Notes: generated by a model not told the origin, from the sequence alone. A DNA stretch of 53,426 bases from SM23-32 sp964434535 (GCA_964434535.1 CAYSWA010000014.1:1-53426), one strand, 5' to 3'; numbered from the stretch's first letter, positions 8,144 through 16,837 are shown. Numbers and translations are program-made.

Positions 8144-10632
8144 GGCGGACGGTCACAGCAGTCTGGCTCGCGGTGCTCCTGGCGGGCCTGGCGTTCGCCT
8201 GCGCGGGGCGAGGCGGGGCGTCCTGGCCGTGGCGCGCGCCGGCCCGGCCCGTGCTCGAGCTGGCCGGGCAGAGCCGGGCCGTGCGGGTGAGCGGGCCGGG
8301 CCGCCTGCCGCCGGGGCCGGGCGCCGAAGGCGGGCCCGGCGACCTGCTGCTGGAGAACGAGCTGGTCCGCTTCGTGGTGGCCGGCTCTCACCGCGCCGGG
8401 CTGATGCGCCTGGCGGGCAACGTGATCGACGCCGCCTTCCAGGGCTCCGAAGACCGGCTGCGCATGCTGACGCCGCTGCTCGGCGCCGATCCGCCCACGC
8501 GGCCCCTCTACGCGCTGGTCCGCGTGGAGCAGCCCGGCGGCCTCGACGTGCCGGCCGTCGTCGTCGCCGAAGGCCGGCACTGGGCCGAGCCGGCCGTCAC
8601 GGTCAAGACCACCTACACGCTGCGCCCCGGCACGCAGGCGCTGGAGATCGAGACGGAGGTCGTCAACGGCACGCAGGACATGCTGGCGCTCTTCGGCCTC
8701 GGGGACCGGCTCTACCACGGCCGCACGCTCCGCTTCGCGCAGGGCATGGGGCTGATGCCGCTCGGCGCGGAGGGCGCCACGCGGCACGTGGCCTGCCTGC
8801 ACGAGGACTCCTGCTTCGGCCTCTCGGCCGCCGCGAACGCCCGCATGGAGGCGCGCCACCGGGCCGGCTTCTCCGAGGTGCTCCACTGCACGGTCGACAT
8901 CCCGGCGGGGGAGAGCCGCTCGTACAGCCGGCGGCTCGTCGCGGCTGCCGGCGGGCCCGGCGGCCTCTACGAGGCGCTGATGCCCGTGCCGGGGCCGGTG
9001 CGCTGCCGGGTCGGCATCGAGCTGCGCGACCGCGTCTCGGGCGAGCCCGTGCCCTACGTGCCCCTGACACTTGCTCCCGGCGAGCCGCCCGACCCGGCCT
9101 CCGCGCTGCTCCTGCTGACCGACCGGGACGGCCGGGCCGAGGCCCTCACCCACGCGGGCAGGCACGAGGCGCGCGTCCATGCCGCCGGCCGGCCGCCCAT
9201 GGATCCCCTCCAGATCGACTGCGCGCCGGGACAGGGCCTCCAGGCCGGCCTGAGCCTGTCGCCCCGCTCCGAGGCGCTCGTGCGGACCCATGCCGAGGTC
9301 GGCGGTTACGTCGTGCCGGTCAGCGCGCGCGTCGGCTGCTACCTGGTCGGCCGGTCCATGACGCCCTATCCGCCCGCGCCGCCGTTCCCGTGGCCCGGCG
9401 ACTCGGGCGTGGCGCTTCTGGACGGGACGGCCGCTGCGCCGATGCCCTTGACGCCGATCAGCTCCTCCCTGCCGGCCCGGTGCCTGCTGGTCGCCTCGAA
9501 GGGGCCCCTCTACGAGTGCGCCGTCTCGCCGGTCGAGGCCGAGCCGGGCGAGCGGCCCGAGGTGGCGCTGCGGCTGCGACGTGTGGTCGAGCCGGGCGAC
9601 TACGTGTCGGTGGACTTCCGCCAGCACAGCGCCGCCAGCCCCGACTGCGCCCTCACCCTCGCCGAGCGCGCGCTGGCCGACGCCTGCGAAGGGCTCGACG
9701 CCGCCGTCGTCTCCGACCCGGCCTGGCGCCCGAACCTGCCCGTGGCGGGCGACGCGGGCTGCGCGCTGCTGCCCGGCCTGAGGATCGAGCTCGACGGGCT
9801 CGGCCGCTTCAGCGCCTATCCGCTGGGTAGCGAGGGCGAGCTGCCCGGCCTGGTCGACGCCGCCGTGCGCCCCGGCGTGACGGGGGCCGGGCTGACCGCC
9901 GCGCTGCGGGAGGCGCTGCCCGACGCGCTGATCCAGGTCGACGCGCCGCTCGAGCCGCAGGCGGGCTACTTCGCCCTCAGCGGGGAGGGCATCTCGACGG
10001 ACTTCGACGCGCTGGAGCTGCTCAGCGGAGGGGACGTCGAATCGGCGCGGCGCCTGCTGCCGACGTGGTTCGAGCTGCTCAACGGGGGACGGCGCGTCCT
10101 GGTGACCGGGGGCTCGGGCTCGCGCGCGGTCGCCGGGGAGGTGGCCGGGCTGGCCCGCACGTTCGTGCACTGCCCGCGCCGGGGCTCGGTGGCGACGGCG
10201 GATGAGGTGCGCGCCGCGATCCTCGCCCTGAAGGGGGAGCCGAACGCGTTCGTCAGCAACGGGCCGTTCATCGAGGCGTCGCTCGACGGGCGCCCGATCG
10301 GCAGCACGCACTCCGTTCGCGGGGCAAAGGCGCGGCTCGCCGTCCGCGTGCGCGCGCCGATGTGGGTGGACGTGACGAAGCTCACGCTCTACCGCAACGG
10401 CGAGATCGTCGCTTCCCTCGACGTGCCGCGCGGCGAGCGGCCCCTGCGCTGCGACCGCGTCTTCGAGGTCGACGCCTCGGCCGACGGCTGGTTCGTCGTC
10501 GTCGTCGAGGGCGAGCGGCCCATGACGGTCGCCTACGGCGCGGGCTCCCGCACGCCGACGCCGTTCGCCGTCACCAACCCGTTCTGGCTCGACGCGGACG
10601 GCGACGGGCGGGTGCAGCCGGCCGGCCCTTGA
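8140..10632 (+). CDS. CehA/McbA-like PHP-fold protein with degenerate metal site
   Basis: 830 residues. An N-terminal signal sequence (MRRTVTAVWLAVLLAGLAFA, then Cys, perhaps a lipoprotein) precedes a beta-sandwich-like region (about 40-330). The C-terminal half (about 485-830) resembles CehA/McbA metallohydrolases of the PHP superfamily, including the family's tail NGPFIEASLDGRPIGSTHS and the LYRNGEIV strand. The metal-binding motifs are altered. The usual HxH motif reads DFRQH (492-496), the usual TDH reads SDP (525-527), and the usual GGSDSH reads GGSGSR (657-662). It may therefore be a binding protein rather than an enzyme. It is exported while the coupled GH2 partner is cytoplasmic. Confidence 0.75.
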   Translation: MRRTVTAVWLAVLLAGLAFACAGRGGASWPWRAPARPVLELAGQSRAVRVSGPGRLPPGPGAEGGPGDLLLENELVRFVVAGSHRAGLMRLAGNVIDAAFQGSEDRLRMLTPLLGADPPTRPLYALVRVEQPGGLDVPAVVVAEGRHWAEPAVTVKTTYTLRPGTQALEIETEVVNGTQDMLALFGLGDRLYHGRTLRFAQGMGLMPLGAEGATRHVACLHEDSCFGLSAAANARMEARHRAGFSEVLHCTVDIPAGESRSYSRRLVAAAGGPGGLYEALMPVPGPVRCRVGIELRDRVSGEPVPYVPLTLAPGEPPDPASALLLLTDRDGRAEALTHAGRHEARVHAAGRPPMDPLQIDCAPGQGLQAGLSLSPRSEALVRTHAEVGGYVVPVSARVGCYLVGRSMTPYPPAPPFPWPGDSGVALLDGTAAAPMPLTPISSSLPARCLLVASKGPLYECAVSPVEAEPGERPEVALRLRRVVEPGDYVSVDFRQHSAASPDCALTLAERALADACEGLDAAVVSDPAWRPNLPVAGDAGCALLPGLRIELDGLGRFSAYPLGSEGELPGLVDAAVRPGVTGAGLTAALREALPDALIQVDAPLEPQAGYFALSGEGISTDFDALELLSGGDVESARRLLPTWFELLNGGRRVLVTGGSGSRAVAGEVAGLARTFVHCPRRGSVATADEVRAAILALKGEPNAFVSNGPFIEASLDGRPIGSTHSVRGAKARLAVRVRAPMWVDVTKLTLYRNGEIVASLDVPRGERPLRCDRVFEVDASADGWFVVVVEGERPMTVAYGAGSRTPTPFAVTNPFWLDADGDGRVQPAGP

Positions 10633-10656
10633 ATCCGCCGGCGCCGCGCCTACAAT
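10629..10656 (+). promoter_or_regulatory. Sigma70-type promoter for purQ
   Basis: TTGAAT (10629-10634), 16-base spacer, TACAAT (10651-10656). The -35 box overlaps the TGA stop of the preceding gene. Confidence 0.6.
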
Positions 10657-10688
10657 GCCCCCTGAGCGCCGATCGCCCGGGAGACGCC

Positions 10689-11477
10689 ATGGCCGTCAAC
10701 GTCCTCGTCCTGCGCACCGCCGGCACCAACTGCGACCGCGAGACCGACTTCGCCTTCCGGCTCGCCGGGGCCGAGACGACGAAGCTCCACGTCAACGCCC
10801 TCCGTGCGGCGCCGCAGCGTCTGCATGAGTTCCACGTGCTCGCCATCCCCGGGGGCTTCAGCTACGGGGACGACCTCGGCGCGGGGAAGCTGCTGGCCAA
10901 TGAGCTGCGGGCGCGGCTGCGCGAGCCGCTGGACCGCTTCCTGGACGAGGGCAAGCTGGTCATCGGCATCTGCAACGGCTTCCAGGTGCTGGTCAAGCTC
11001 GGGCTGCTGCCGGGGCTGGAGCGCTGGCGCCAGGAGGCGACGCTCACCTTCAACGACTCCCACAAGTTCGAAGACCGCTGGACGTACCTGGCCGCCGCCC
11101 CGAGCCGCAGCGTGCTGGCCGAGGAGGGCGAGCGGATCTACCTGCCCGTGGCGCACGCCGAGGGCAAGTTCGTGCCCGCCAGCGCCGAAGTGCTGGAGCG
11201 GATCCGCGAGGGCCGACAGATCGTCTACCACTACACCGACCCCGCAGGGAACCCCGCCGGCTATCCGTGGAACCCGAACGGTTCGGTGGACGACATCGCC
11301 GCCGTCTGCGATCCCACCGGGCGGGTGCTCGGCATGATGCCGCACCCGGAGCGTCACTGCCTGCCGCTGCACGACCCCCGCTGGCCGCGCGAGGGGCTGA
11401 AAGACGAAGGGGAGGGGCTGCGCATCTTCCGCCGGGCGGTCGAGTTCGCCCGCGAGCGCCTCGCCGCCGTCGGCTGA
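10689..11477 (+). CDS. purQ: Phosphoribosylformylglycinamidine synthase subunit PurQ
   Basis: 262 residues, the glutamine amidotransferase subunit that feeds ammonia to PurL at step four of purine synthesis. The class-I triad is visible: the nucleophilic Cys in GICNGFQVL, and His and Glu in MMPHPERH near the C-terminus. PGGFSYGDDLGAGK is the PurQ signature near the oxyanion hole. The ATG at 10689 follows GGGAG with 6 bases between. It has its own promoter and runs convergently into the PhoU-like gene, 18 bases away. purL and purS are not in the window, although guaB further on serves the same pathway. Confidence 0.95.
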   Translation: MAVNVLVLRTAGTNCDRETDFAFRLAGAETTKLHVNALRAAPQRLHEFHVLAIPGGFSYGDDLGAGKLLANELRARLREPLDRFLDEGKLVIGICNGFQVLVKLGLLPGLERWRQEATLTFNDSHKFEDRWTYLAAAPSRSVLAEEGERIYLPVAHAEGKFVPASAEVLERIREGRQIVYHYTDPAGNPAGYPWNPNGSVDDIAAVCDPTGRVLGMMPHPERHCLPLHDPRWPREGLKDEGEGLRIFRRAVEFARERLAAVG

Positions 11478-11495
11478 CGTCCTGGTGGGGGCACT

Positions 11496-12137
11496 CTACG
11501 CGGCGCGGTAGAGGTGGGCGACGTGGTTGGCGATGCCGAGGGCCTCGTCGGCGACGTGGCTCAGGCGGTTCGCCATGTCCGCCAGGGCGAGCCCGGCGGC
11601 GGGGGCAAGCTGGCCGGACTCCATCTCGGCGACCAGCTCGTCGGCCGCCTGGGAGGCGAGCGAGGTCAGCTCCCGGTGGGTCAGGTGCACGCCGGCCGCC
11701 TCGTCGGGATCGCGGCTGGCGAGCGCGCTCAGGGCGTCGCCGAGCGTGCTCTGGGCGATCTGGGCCATGCGGGGGACGGCGCCGAGGCCGTCCGGCTCGC
11801 CGTCGCGCAATGCCTGCCCGATGCGCATGGACTCGTCGGCGGCCCTCTTCAGGTGCGTGGCGATCTTCATCGCCTGCCACAGGAACGTGATCTGCTCCTC
11901 ATCCAGGTCTCCGTTGGTGAGCAGCTCGGTGCAGAGCCGGTCGATCTCGATCCAGCGCTCGTGGACGCGGTAGTCCTCCTCGCGCAGCTCGCACGCGGCG
12001 TGGCGGTTGTTCTCGATGACGGCCATGACCGCCTCGGCGAAGAGCGACTCCACCAGGTTCGCCAGCGCGATCACCTGGTGCTCCAGTTCGTGCACCTCGC
12101 CGCGCACCTGCCTCTCGTCCATCGTCTTCTCGCTCAT
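11496..12137 (-). CDS. PhoU-like protein
   Basis: 213 residues, all alpha-helical, resembling PhoU-family three-helix bundles that bind metal ions and modulate phosphate transport or signalling. Features are VHELEHQVIALANLVESLF, the second-helix pattern EDYRVHERWIEIDRLC, and the repeat in the second half (MANRLSHVADEALGIANHVA) around Asp/His positions. No pst or phoR gene is nearby, so its partner is unknown. I chose the ATG at 12137, which lies 10 bases after the -10 box. The transcript would then start only a few bases upstream, consistent with the absence of a Shine-Dalgarno site. ATG 12122 (MDERQV) is an alternative. Confidence 0.8.
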   Translation of the reverse strand: MSEKTMDERQVRGEVHELEHQVIALANLVESLFAEAVMAVIENNRHAACELREEDYRVHERWIEIDRLCTELLTNGDLDEEQITFLWQAMKIATHLKRAADESMRIGQALRDGEPDGLGAVPRMAQIAQSTLGDALSALASRDPDEAAGVHLTHRELTSLASQAADELVAEMESGQLAPAAGLALADMANRLSHVADEALGIANHVAHLYRAA

Positions 12138-12147
12138 GGCACCGGCG

Positions 12148-12176
12148 ATTCTACCCCGCCGCCGCCCCCGCATCAA
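12148..12176 (-). promoter_or_regulatory. Sigma70-type promoter giving a near-leaderless phoU-like mRNA
   Basis: Minus strand: TTGATG (12176-12171), 17-base spacer, TAGAAT (12153-12148). Only 10 bases separate the -10 box from the ATG at 12137. Confidence 0.6.
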
Positions 12177-12249
12177 GAGGCGGAGCGCCAGCGGAGGGCC
12201 GAGAGCCGTTCCCCCACAACTCAGCAACCGACAACTCGCCTGGCCCCCT

Positions 12250-12278
12250 TTGGATTCCGCGCCCCGGCGGGGTATAAT
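12250..12278 (+). promoter_or_regulatory. Sigma70-type promoter for ispG-dxr-rseP
   Basis: TTGGAT (12250-12255), 17-base spacer, perfect TATAAT (12273-12278). It is divergent from the phoU-like promoter. The 88-base leader before ispG shows no structure I can recognise. Confidence 0.65.
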
Positions 12279-12366
12279 CGCCGGTGACCGCTTGCTGTGT
12301 CCTGTCGTCCTGCCGGCGGCAGTTCTGCCCAGGCTTTTTGCCGAGCGGAGTGCCTCGCCCGCGCCC

Positions 12367-13470
12367 ATGGCCGAGTCCCTCACAGAGCGCCGCCCGAGCC
12401 GCGCCGTCCGCGTCGGCGAGGTCACCATCGGCGGCGGCGCGCCGGTCAGCGTCCAGTCCATGACGAAGACCGACACGCTGGAGGTGGAGGCGACGCTGGC
12501 GCAGATCGGCGAGCTGGCCGCGCTCGGCTGCCAGATCATCCGTTGCGGGGTGCCGACGGCGAAGGCCGCCCGGGCGCTGGGGCGTATCGTCGAGGGCTCG
12601 CCGCTGCCGGTCATCGCCGACGTGCACTTTGAAGACCGCCTGGCCCTGCGGGCGCTGGAGGCCGGAGCGGACGGGGTGCGCATCAACCCGGGCAACATGC
12701 GCGACCGGGCGGGACTGGCCCGGTTCTACCGGGCGGCGGCCGAGGCCGGGGCGAAGGTGCGCATCGGCGTCAACTCCGGCTCGATCCGCCAGCGCCGGGG
12801 CCTGGAGGTGACGGAGGCCGGCGAGGACCTGGCCGAGCTGATGGTGAGGACGGCGCTGGACTACTGCCGCGACGCCGAGGCCGAGGGCCTCACGAGCATC
12901 GTGCTGAGCCTGAAGGCGAGCGACGTGCCGACCACGCTGGCCGCCTACCGGCGCGCGGCGGGGCTCTGCGACTACCCCTTCCACCTGGGTGTGACGGCCG
13001 CCGGGCCCCCACACGACAGCATCGTGAAGAGCTCGATCGGGATCGGCACGCTGCTTGCTGAGGGGATAGGGGATACGGTGCGGGTCTCCATGACGGGGCC
13101 GCCGCACGAGGAGGTGCGGGCGGCGCTGGCGATCCTGGAGGCGCTGGGGCTGCGCGAGCCGACGGGGCCGCGCGTGGTCTCCTGCCCGACCTGCGCCCGC
13201 TGCGAGATCGACCTGCCGCGGCTGGTGGAGGAGGTCTGCGAGCGGCTCAGGGACGTGCCGGAGGCGATCACCGTGGCCGTGATGGGCTGCATCGTGAACG
13301 GGCCGGGCGAGGCCGCCCAGGCCGACGTCGGCGTGGCCGGCGGGCGGGAGTTCGGATACCTGTTCCGCGCCGGCCGCAAGCTGCGCAAGGTGCCGGCCGG
13401 GGAGCTGGCGCAGGCCCTGATGGCCGAGGTCGAGCAGATCCGGGCGGCCGGCGCCCGGGGCAGGGAATGA
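12367..13470 (+). CDS. ispG: 4-hydroxy-3-methylbut-2-en-1-yl diphosphate synthase (IspG/GcpE)
   Basis: 367 residues. IspG is the [4Fe-4S] enzyme that converts MEcPP to HMBPP in the MEP isoprenoid pathway. Recognition comes from PVSVQSMTKTDT at the start of the TIM barrel, IRCGVPTAKAA, and the C-terminal cluster ligands in VVSCPTCARCEIDL and GCIVNGPGE. The length fits the short two-domain form (about 360-400), without the inserted middle domain seen in Chlamydia, plants and some other lineages. The chosen ATG at 12367 (MAESLTERRPSRAVRVG) fits family N-termini; no close Shine-Dalgarno is visible. First gene of an operon with dxr and rseP. Confidence 0.95.
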   Translation: MAESLTERRPSRAVRVGEVTIGGGAPVSVQSMTKTDTLEVEATLAQIGELAALGCQIIRCGVPTAKAARALGRIVEGSPLPVIADVHFEDRLALRALEAGADGVRINPGNMRDRAGLARFYRAAAEAGAKVRIGVNSGSIRQRRGLEVTEAGEDLAELMVRTALDYCRDAEAEGLTSIVLSLKASDVPTTLAAYRRAAGLCDYPFHLGVTAAGPPHDSIVKSSIGIGTLLAEGIGDTVRVSMTGPPHEEVRAALAILEALGLREPTGPRVVSCPTCARCEIDLPRLVEEVCERLRDVPEAITVAVMGCIVNGPGEAAQADVGVAGGREFGYLFRAGRKLRKVPAGELAQALMAEVEQIRAAGARGRE

Positions 13471-13478
13471 GGAGCCAG

Positions 13479-14642
13479 ATGAGGGACGGCGCAAGGCGAA
13501 ACGTGGTCGTGCTCGGCAGCACCGGCTCGGTCGGCACGCAGGCCCTGGAGGTGGTGCGGGCCATGCCGGAGAGCTTCCGGGTGGTCGGCCTCTCCGGCCA
13601 CTCGCGTTGGGAGCTGCTGGCCGAGCAGGCGCGGGAGTTCGCCCCCGAGGCCGTGGCGATCGGCGCGCAAGCGCACGTCGGCCCGCTCAGCGCCGCGCTG
13701 AACGGACGGCCCGTGCAGGTGCTCTCGGGCGAGGAGGGCCTGCGGCGGCTGGCGGCCTGGGACGCGGCGCACGTGGTGCTCAGCGCCGTCAGCGGCGCGG
13801 CGGGCCTGCCGGCGGCGGTGGCCGCGCTGGAGGGCGGCAAGGCGCTGGCGCTGGCCAACAAGGAAGCGGTCGTGATGGGCGGGCCGCTGCTGGTGCGCCT
13901 GGCGCGGCAGGCGGGCGGGACGATCCTGCCCGTGGACAGCGAGCACAGCGCCCTGTTCCAGCTTTTGCGCGGCGTCGAGCCCGGCGAGCTCGAGCGGGTG
14001 ACGCTGACGGCGAGCGGCGGGCCGTTCCGCGGCATGAGCCGCGAGGAGCTGGCCCGCGTGACGCCCGCGCAGGCGCTCGATCACCCGACCTGGAGCATGG
14101 GCCGCAAGATCACCATCGACAGCGCCACGCTGATGAACAAGGCCCTGGAGGTGATCGAGGCGAGGTGGCTCTTCGGCCTCGAGCCCGAGGCGATCCGCGT
14201 GGTCATCCACCCGCAGTCGGTGGTGCACTGCCTGGTGGAGCTGGTGGACGGTTCGGTGCTGGCGCAGATGGGCGTGCCCGACATGCGGGTGCCGATCCAG
14301 TATGCGCTCGGCTATCCCGAGCGGCTGCCCCGGCTCTCGCAGCGGCTGGATCTGGCGCAGCTCGGGCGGCTGGAGTTCGCCGAGCCGGACGGCGAGGCGT
14401 TCCCCGCCCTTGCGCTCGGCCATCGGGTGGCGCGGCAGGGCGGCACCAGCGGCGCCGTGCTGAGCGCCGCCAACGAGGCCGCCGTCGCCGCGTTCCTGGA
14501 CGGGCGGATCGGCTTCAACCGGATCGTCGAGGTCCTCAGCGAGGTGCTGGACAGGCACGAGGTGCGCGCGGAGGCGAGCGTCGAGGCGGTCATGGCCGCC
14601 GATCGCTGGGCGCGCGAGGAGGCGCAGAGTTGTCTGGCCTGA
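13479..14642 (+). CDS. dxr: 1-deoxy-D-xylulose 5-phosphate reductoisomerase (Dxr/IspC)
   Basis: 387 residues, the NADPH-dependent enzyme making MEP from DXP, the first committed step of the MEP pathway and the fosmidomycin target. Visible are the NADPH fold (VVLGSTGSVG), ALANKEAVV, the metal and substrate loop PVDSEHSALFQ, ASGGPF, and HPTWSMGRKITIDSATLMNK. An ATG at 13467 overlaps the ispG stop, but GAGGAG four bases before ATG 13479 favours the latter. The gene overlaps rseP by 13 bases. ispG, dxr and rseP side by side is a recurrent bacterial arrangement. Confidence 0.95.
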   Translation: MRDGARRNVVVLGSTGSVGTQALEVVRAMPESFRVVGLSGHSRWELLAEQAREFAPEAVAIGAQAHVGPLSAALNGRPVQVLSGEEGLRRLAAWDAAHVVLSAVSGAAGLPAAVAALEGGKALALANKEAVVMGGPLLVRLARQAGGTILPVDSEHSALFQLLRGVEPGELERVTLTASGGPFRGMSREELARVTPAQALDHPTWSMGRKITIDSATLMNKALEVIEARWLFGLEPEAIRVVIHPQSVVHCLVELVDGSVLAQMGVPDMRVPIQYALGYPERLPRLSQRLDLAQLGRLEFAEPDGEAFPALALGHRVARQGGTSGAVLSAANEAAVAAFLDGRIGFNRIVEVLSEVLDRHEVRAEASVEAVMAADRWAREEAQSCLA

Positions 14643-16450
14643 TCATTGCCCGTGTCATCAACGTTCTGCTGGCCGTGGTCGCGGTCAGCCTGCTGATCCT
14701 GGTCCACGAGGTGGGCCACTTCATCGCGGCCAAGGCGGTCGGCATGCGCGTGGAGGTCTTCTCCATCGGGTTCTGGAAGAAGCTGGTCGGCTTCCGGCTC
14801 GGCGAGACGGAGTACCGCCTCTCGCTGGTGCCGCTGGGCGGCTACGTGAAGGTCAGCGGCGAATCGCCCGAGGAGGGCAAGGGCAGGCCGCACGAGTTCT
14901 GGTCCAAGTCGCCGGGGCAGCGGGCGCTTTTCATCGCCGGCGGGGTGACGATGAACCTGCTGCTGGCGATCGTGCTGTTCATGGTTGCCTTCGCCATCGG
15001 CGTGCCGTTCGCCGTCGCCGAGGTCGGCGCGACCATGCCCGGCGAGCCGGCCTGGGAGGTCGGGCTGAAGCCGGGCGACGTGATCACGGCCGTCGACGGG
15101 CAGCAGGACCCGACCTTCGTGGAGCTGACCCGCACGATCGCCCTGGGCGGCCGCCAGGCGCTGACGCTGGAGGTGCGGCGCCACGGGGAGCCACGCACCT
15201 TCGTCGTGGAGCCCCATTACCGGGAGGACGTGGGGCTGCGCGTGATCGGCATCCGCCCGCCGATCGAGACGATGGTGCGCGGGCTCGCCGCGATCGGGCG
15301 CGACGACGGCCAGAGCCCGGCCCGCGAGGCCGGCATCCAGATCGGCGATCGCATACTGGCCATCAACGACGCGCCGGTCAGCACGCTGCGCGAGCTCGGG
15401 CTGGAGCTTCAGAACTACCCCGACGACGAGGTCGAGGTGGACGTGGCGCGGGACGGCGAGCTGCTCAGCTTCCGCGTGCACGCCCGCCCCGTGCCCGTCT
15501 ACGTGATCGGCATCTCCGGCCTGAGCACCAGGGTCAAGGCGCTGGAAGGCGACGGCATGGCCGAGCGGCTCGGCTTCGAGGCCGGCGACGAGGTGGCGGC
15601 CGTCAACGGCCGGGAGGTCGCCAACGGCATGGAGCTGGAAGAAGTGCTGCGCGAGGAGCTGGGGCAGGTCGCCTTCACCGTGCAACGCGGCGAGCGGGCC
15701 GTGGAGATCCTTGTGGAGCTGCCGGACAGGAAGGCGCTGGCGCTCTTCGAGCACAGCATCCAGTTCCATTCGGGCGCGACGCTGAGGTGGGTGGAAGAGG
15801 GCGGCCCGGCCTGGAGCGTGGGGATGCGGCCCGGGGACGTGGTGGTCAGCGTTGCCGGGCAAGAGGTGGAGAGCTGGCGCGACGTGATGCGCGGCCGGTC
15901 GCGCGCGGGCGAAGATCCTCACGAGATCAAGTGGCGACGCGGCGCCCGGTTGCTCACCGCCCGGGTAGAGCCGGCGGCCGACACCAGCCTCAGCGGCGGC
16001 CACCTGGGGGTGATTCTGGACAAGCAGAAGTCCGAGCCCCGCCGCTACGGGGCGCTGGCGGCGGTGCGGGAGGGCCTGAAGCAGACGCTCGGGACCTTCG
16101 CGGAGATATTCCTGACCCTGCGGGGCTTCGCCACCCGCCAGGTCAGCCCGCGCCACATGGGCGGCATCCTGACCATCGCCTACGTCTCCTACCACGCCGC
16201 CGGGGAGGGCATCGGCAAGCTGCTGTATTTCACGGCGATCATCAGCGCGGCCATCGCCTTCCTCAACATCCTGCCCATCCCCGTGCTGGACGGCGGGCAC
16301 CTGCTGTTCACCGCCATCGAGAAGGTGCGCGGCAAGCGGCTCAGCGAGCGCGTGCTGACCGTGGCGCAGACGATCGGGTTTGTGGCGCTGGTGCTGCTGG
16401 TGATCTACGTGACGCGCAACGACATCCTGCGCCTGTTCCAGTGGAACTGA
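14630..16450 (+). CDS. rseP: Site-2 membrane metalloprotease RseP with four PDZ-like domains
   Basis: 606 residues, clearly longer than E. coli RseP (450). Zinc ligands are H26-E-V-G-H30 in the first membrane helix and the Asp of LDGGH (D554) near the C-terminus. Between them I count four PDZ-like repeats with GD-hydrophobic signatures at about residues 148, 238, 319 and 402, each spaced about 85 residues apart; E. coli RseP has two. The family cleaves membrane-anchored anti-sigma factors. The TTG start at 14630 follows GAGGAGG with about 7 bases spacing and overlaps dxr; no ATG fits before the HEVGH helix. Confidence 0.9.
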   Translation: MSGLIIARVINVLLAVVAVSLLILVHEVGHFIAAKAVGMRVEVFSIGFWKKLVGFRLGETEYRLSLVPLGGYVKVSGESPEEGKGRPHEFWSKSPGQRALFIAGGVTMNLLLAIVLFMVAFAIGVPFAVAEVGATMPGEPAWEVGLKPGDVITAVDGQQDPTFVELTRTIALGGRQALTLEVRRHGEPRTFVVEPHYREDVGLRVIGIRPPIETMVRGLAAIGRDDGQSPAREAGIQIGDRILAINDAPVSTLRELGLELQNYPDDEVEVDVARDGELLSFRVHARPVPVYVIGISGLSTRVKALEGDGMAERLGFEAGDEVAAVNGREVANGMELEEVLREELGQVAFTVQRGERAVEILVELPDRKALALFEHSIQFHSGATLRWVEEGGPAWSVGMRPGDVVVSVAGQEVESWRDVMRGRSRAGEDPHEIKWRRGARLLTARVEPAADTSLSGGHLGVILDKQKSEPRRYGALAAVREGLKQTLGTFAEIFLTLRGFATRQVSPRHMGGILTIAYVSYHAAGEGIGKLLYFTAIISAAIAFLNILPIPVLDGGHLLFTAIEKVRGKRLSERVLTVAQTIGFVALVLLVIYVTRNDILRLFQWN

Positions 16451-16479
16451 GCCGCGTCCGCGGGGCGGAGCGGGCGCGG

Positions 16480-16508
16480 TTGAAGGGGCGGCGCGATTCG
16501 GCTATACT
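16480..16508 (+). promoter_or_regulatory. Sigma70-type promoter for tRNA-Ala
   Basis: TTGAAG (16480-16485), 17-base spacer, TATACT (16503-16508), 12 bases before the tRNA 5' end. Confidence 0.6.
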
Positions 16509-16520
16509 CCTGGAAACGCC

Positions 16521-16596
16521 GGGGGATTAGCTCAGCTGGGAGAGCGCGACAATGGCATTGTCGAGGTCACGGGTTCGATCCCCGTATCCTCCACCA
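16521..16596 (+). tRNA. tRNA-Ala (anticodon GGC)
   Basis: A full cloverleaf can be folded by hand. The acceptor stem is 16521-16527 with 16586-16592, the D arm 16530-16545, the anticodon stem 16547-16551 with 16559-16563, and the loop ATGGCAT carries anticodon GGC at 16554-16556. The T arm is 16569-16585 with TTCGATC. Position 3:70 is G-T, the alanine identity pair, A73 follows, and CCA is encoded. It reads GCC and GCT codons, suited to this GC-rich genome. Confidence 0.97.
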
Positions 16597-16610
16597 GACT
16601 GACGGCCTGC

Positions 16611-16649
16611 GGGCCGGCTCCCGAAAGGGGGGCCGGCCCGTTCTGCTTT
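16611..16649 (+). terminator. Intrinsic terminator after tRNA-Ala
   Basis: A GC-rich stem of about 12 bp (16611-16622 with 16627-16639, one bulge) is closed by a GAAA tetraloop and followed by TTCTGCTTT. Confidence 0.7.
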
Positions 16650-16654
16650 ACCGG

Positions 16655-16700
16655 GGGGTCTCGGGTCTTGGGTCTCGGGTCTCGGGTTTCGGGTTCGGGG
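16655..16700. repeat. GGGTCTCGGGT-type repeat array
   Basis: A run of degenerate units alternating CTCGGGT, CTTGGGT and TTCGGGTT fills this stretch. The same motif appears inverted at 30911-30952 and more weakly at 41487-41513, so it is a dispersed intergenic repeat. I see no coding function. Confidence 0.6.
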
Positions 16701-16713
16701 GGGCGGCGCGGCG

Positions 16714-16809
16714 GCGTCTCGCGAGCAACGGCATTGCGGATTGCGGAATGGACGGCAACGGCAACAGCAATGGCGAGCGTGAGCGAGAGGGAGCGTCTCG
16801 CGAGCAACG
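16714..16809 (+). repeat. 17-bp perfect direct repeat pair
   Basis: GCGTCTCGCGAGCAACG occurs at 16714-16730 and again at 16793-16809. Partial copies (CGAGCAACG) follow directly to 16830. There is no gene here. Confidence 0.6.
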
Positions 16810-16837
16810 AACGACGAGCAACGAGCAACGTCCTGCC

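Noticed and set aside
13467..13481. ATG at 13467 as the dxr start
   Set aside because: It overlaps the ispG stop but lacks spacing to a ribosome site; GAGGAG fits ATG 13479 better. It cannot be excluded.
15787..16530. Plus-strand frame overlapping rseP and entering the tRNA
   Set aside because: Out of frame with the conserved protease domain and rich in Arg/Gly, typical of a shadow frame.
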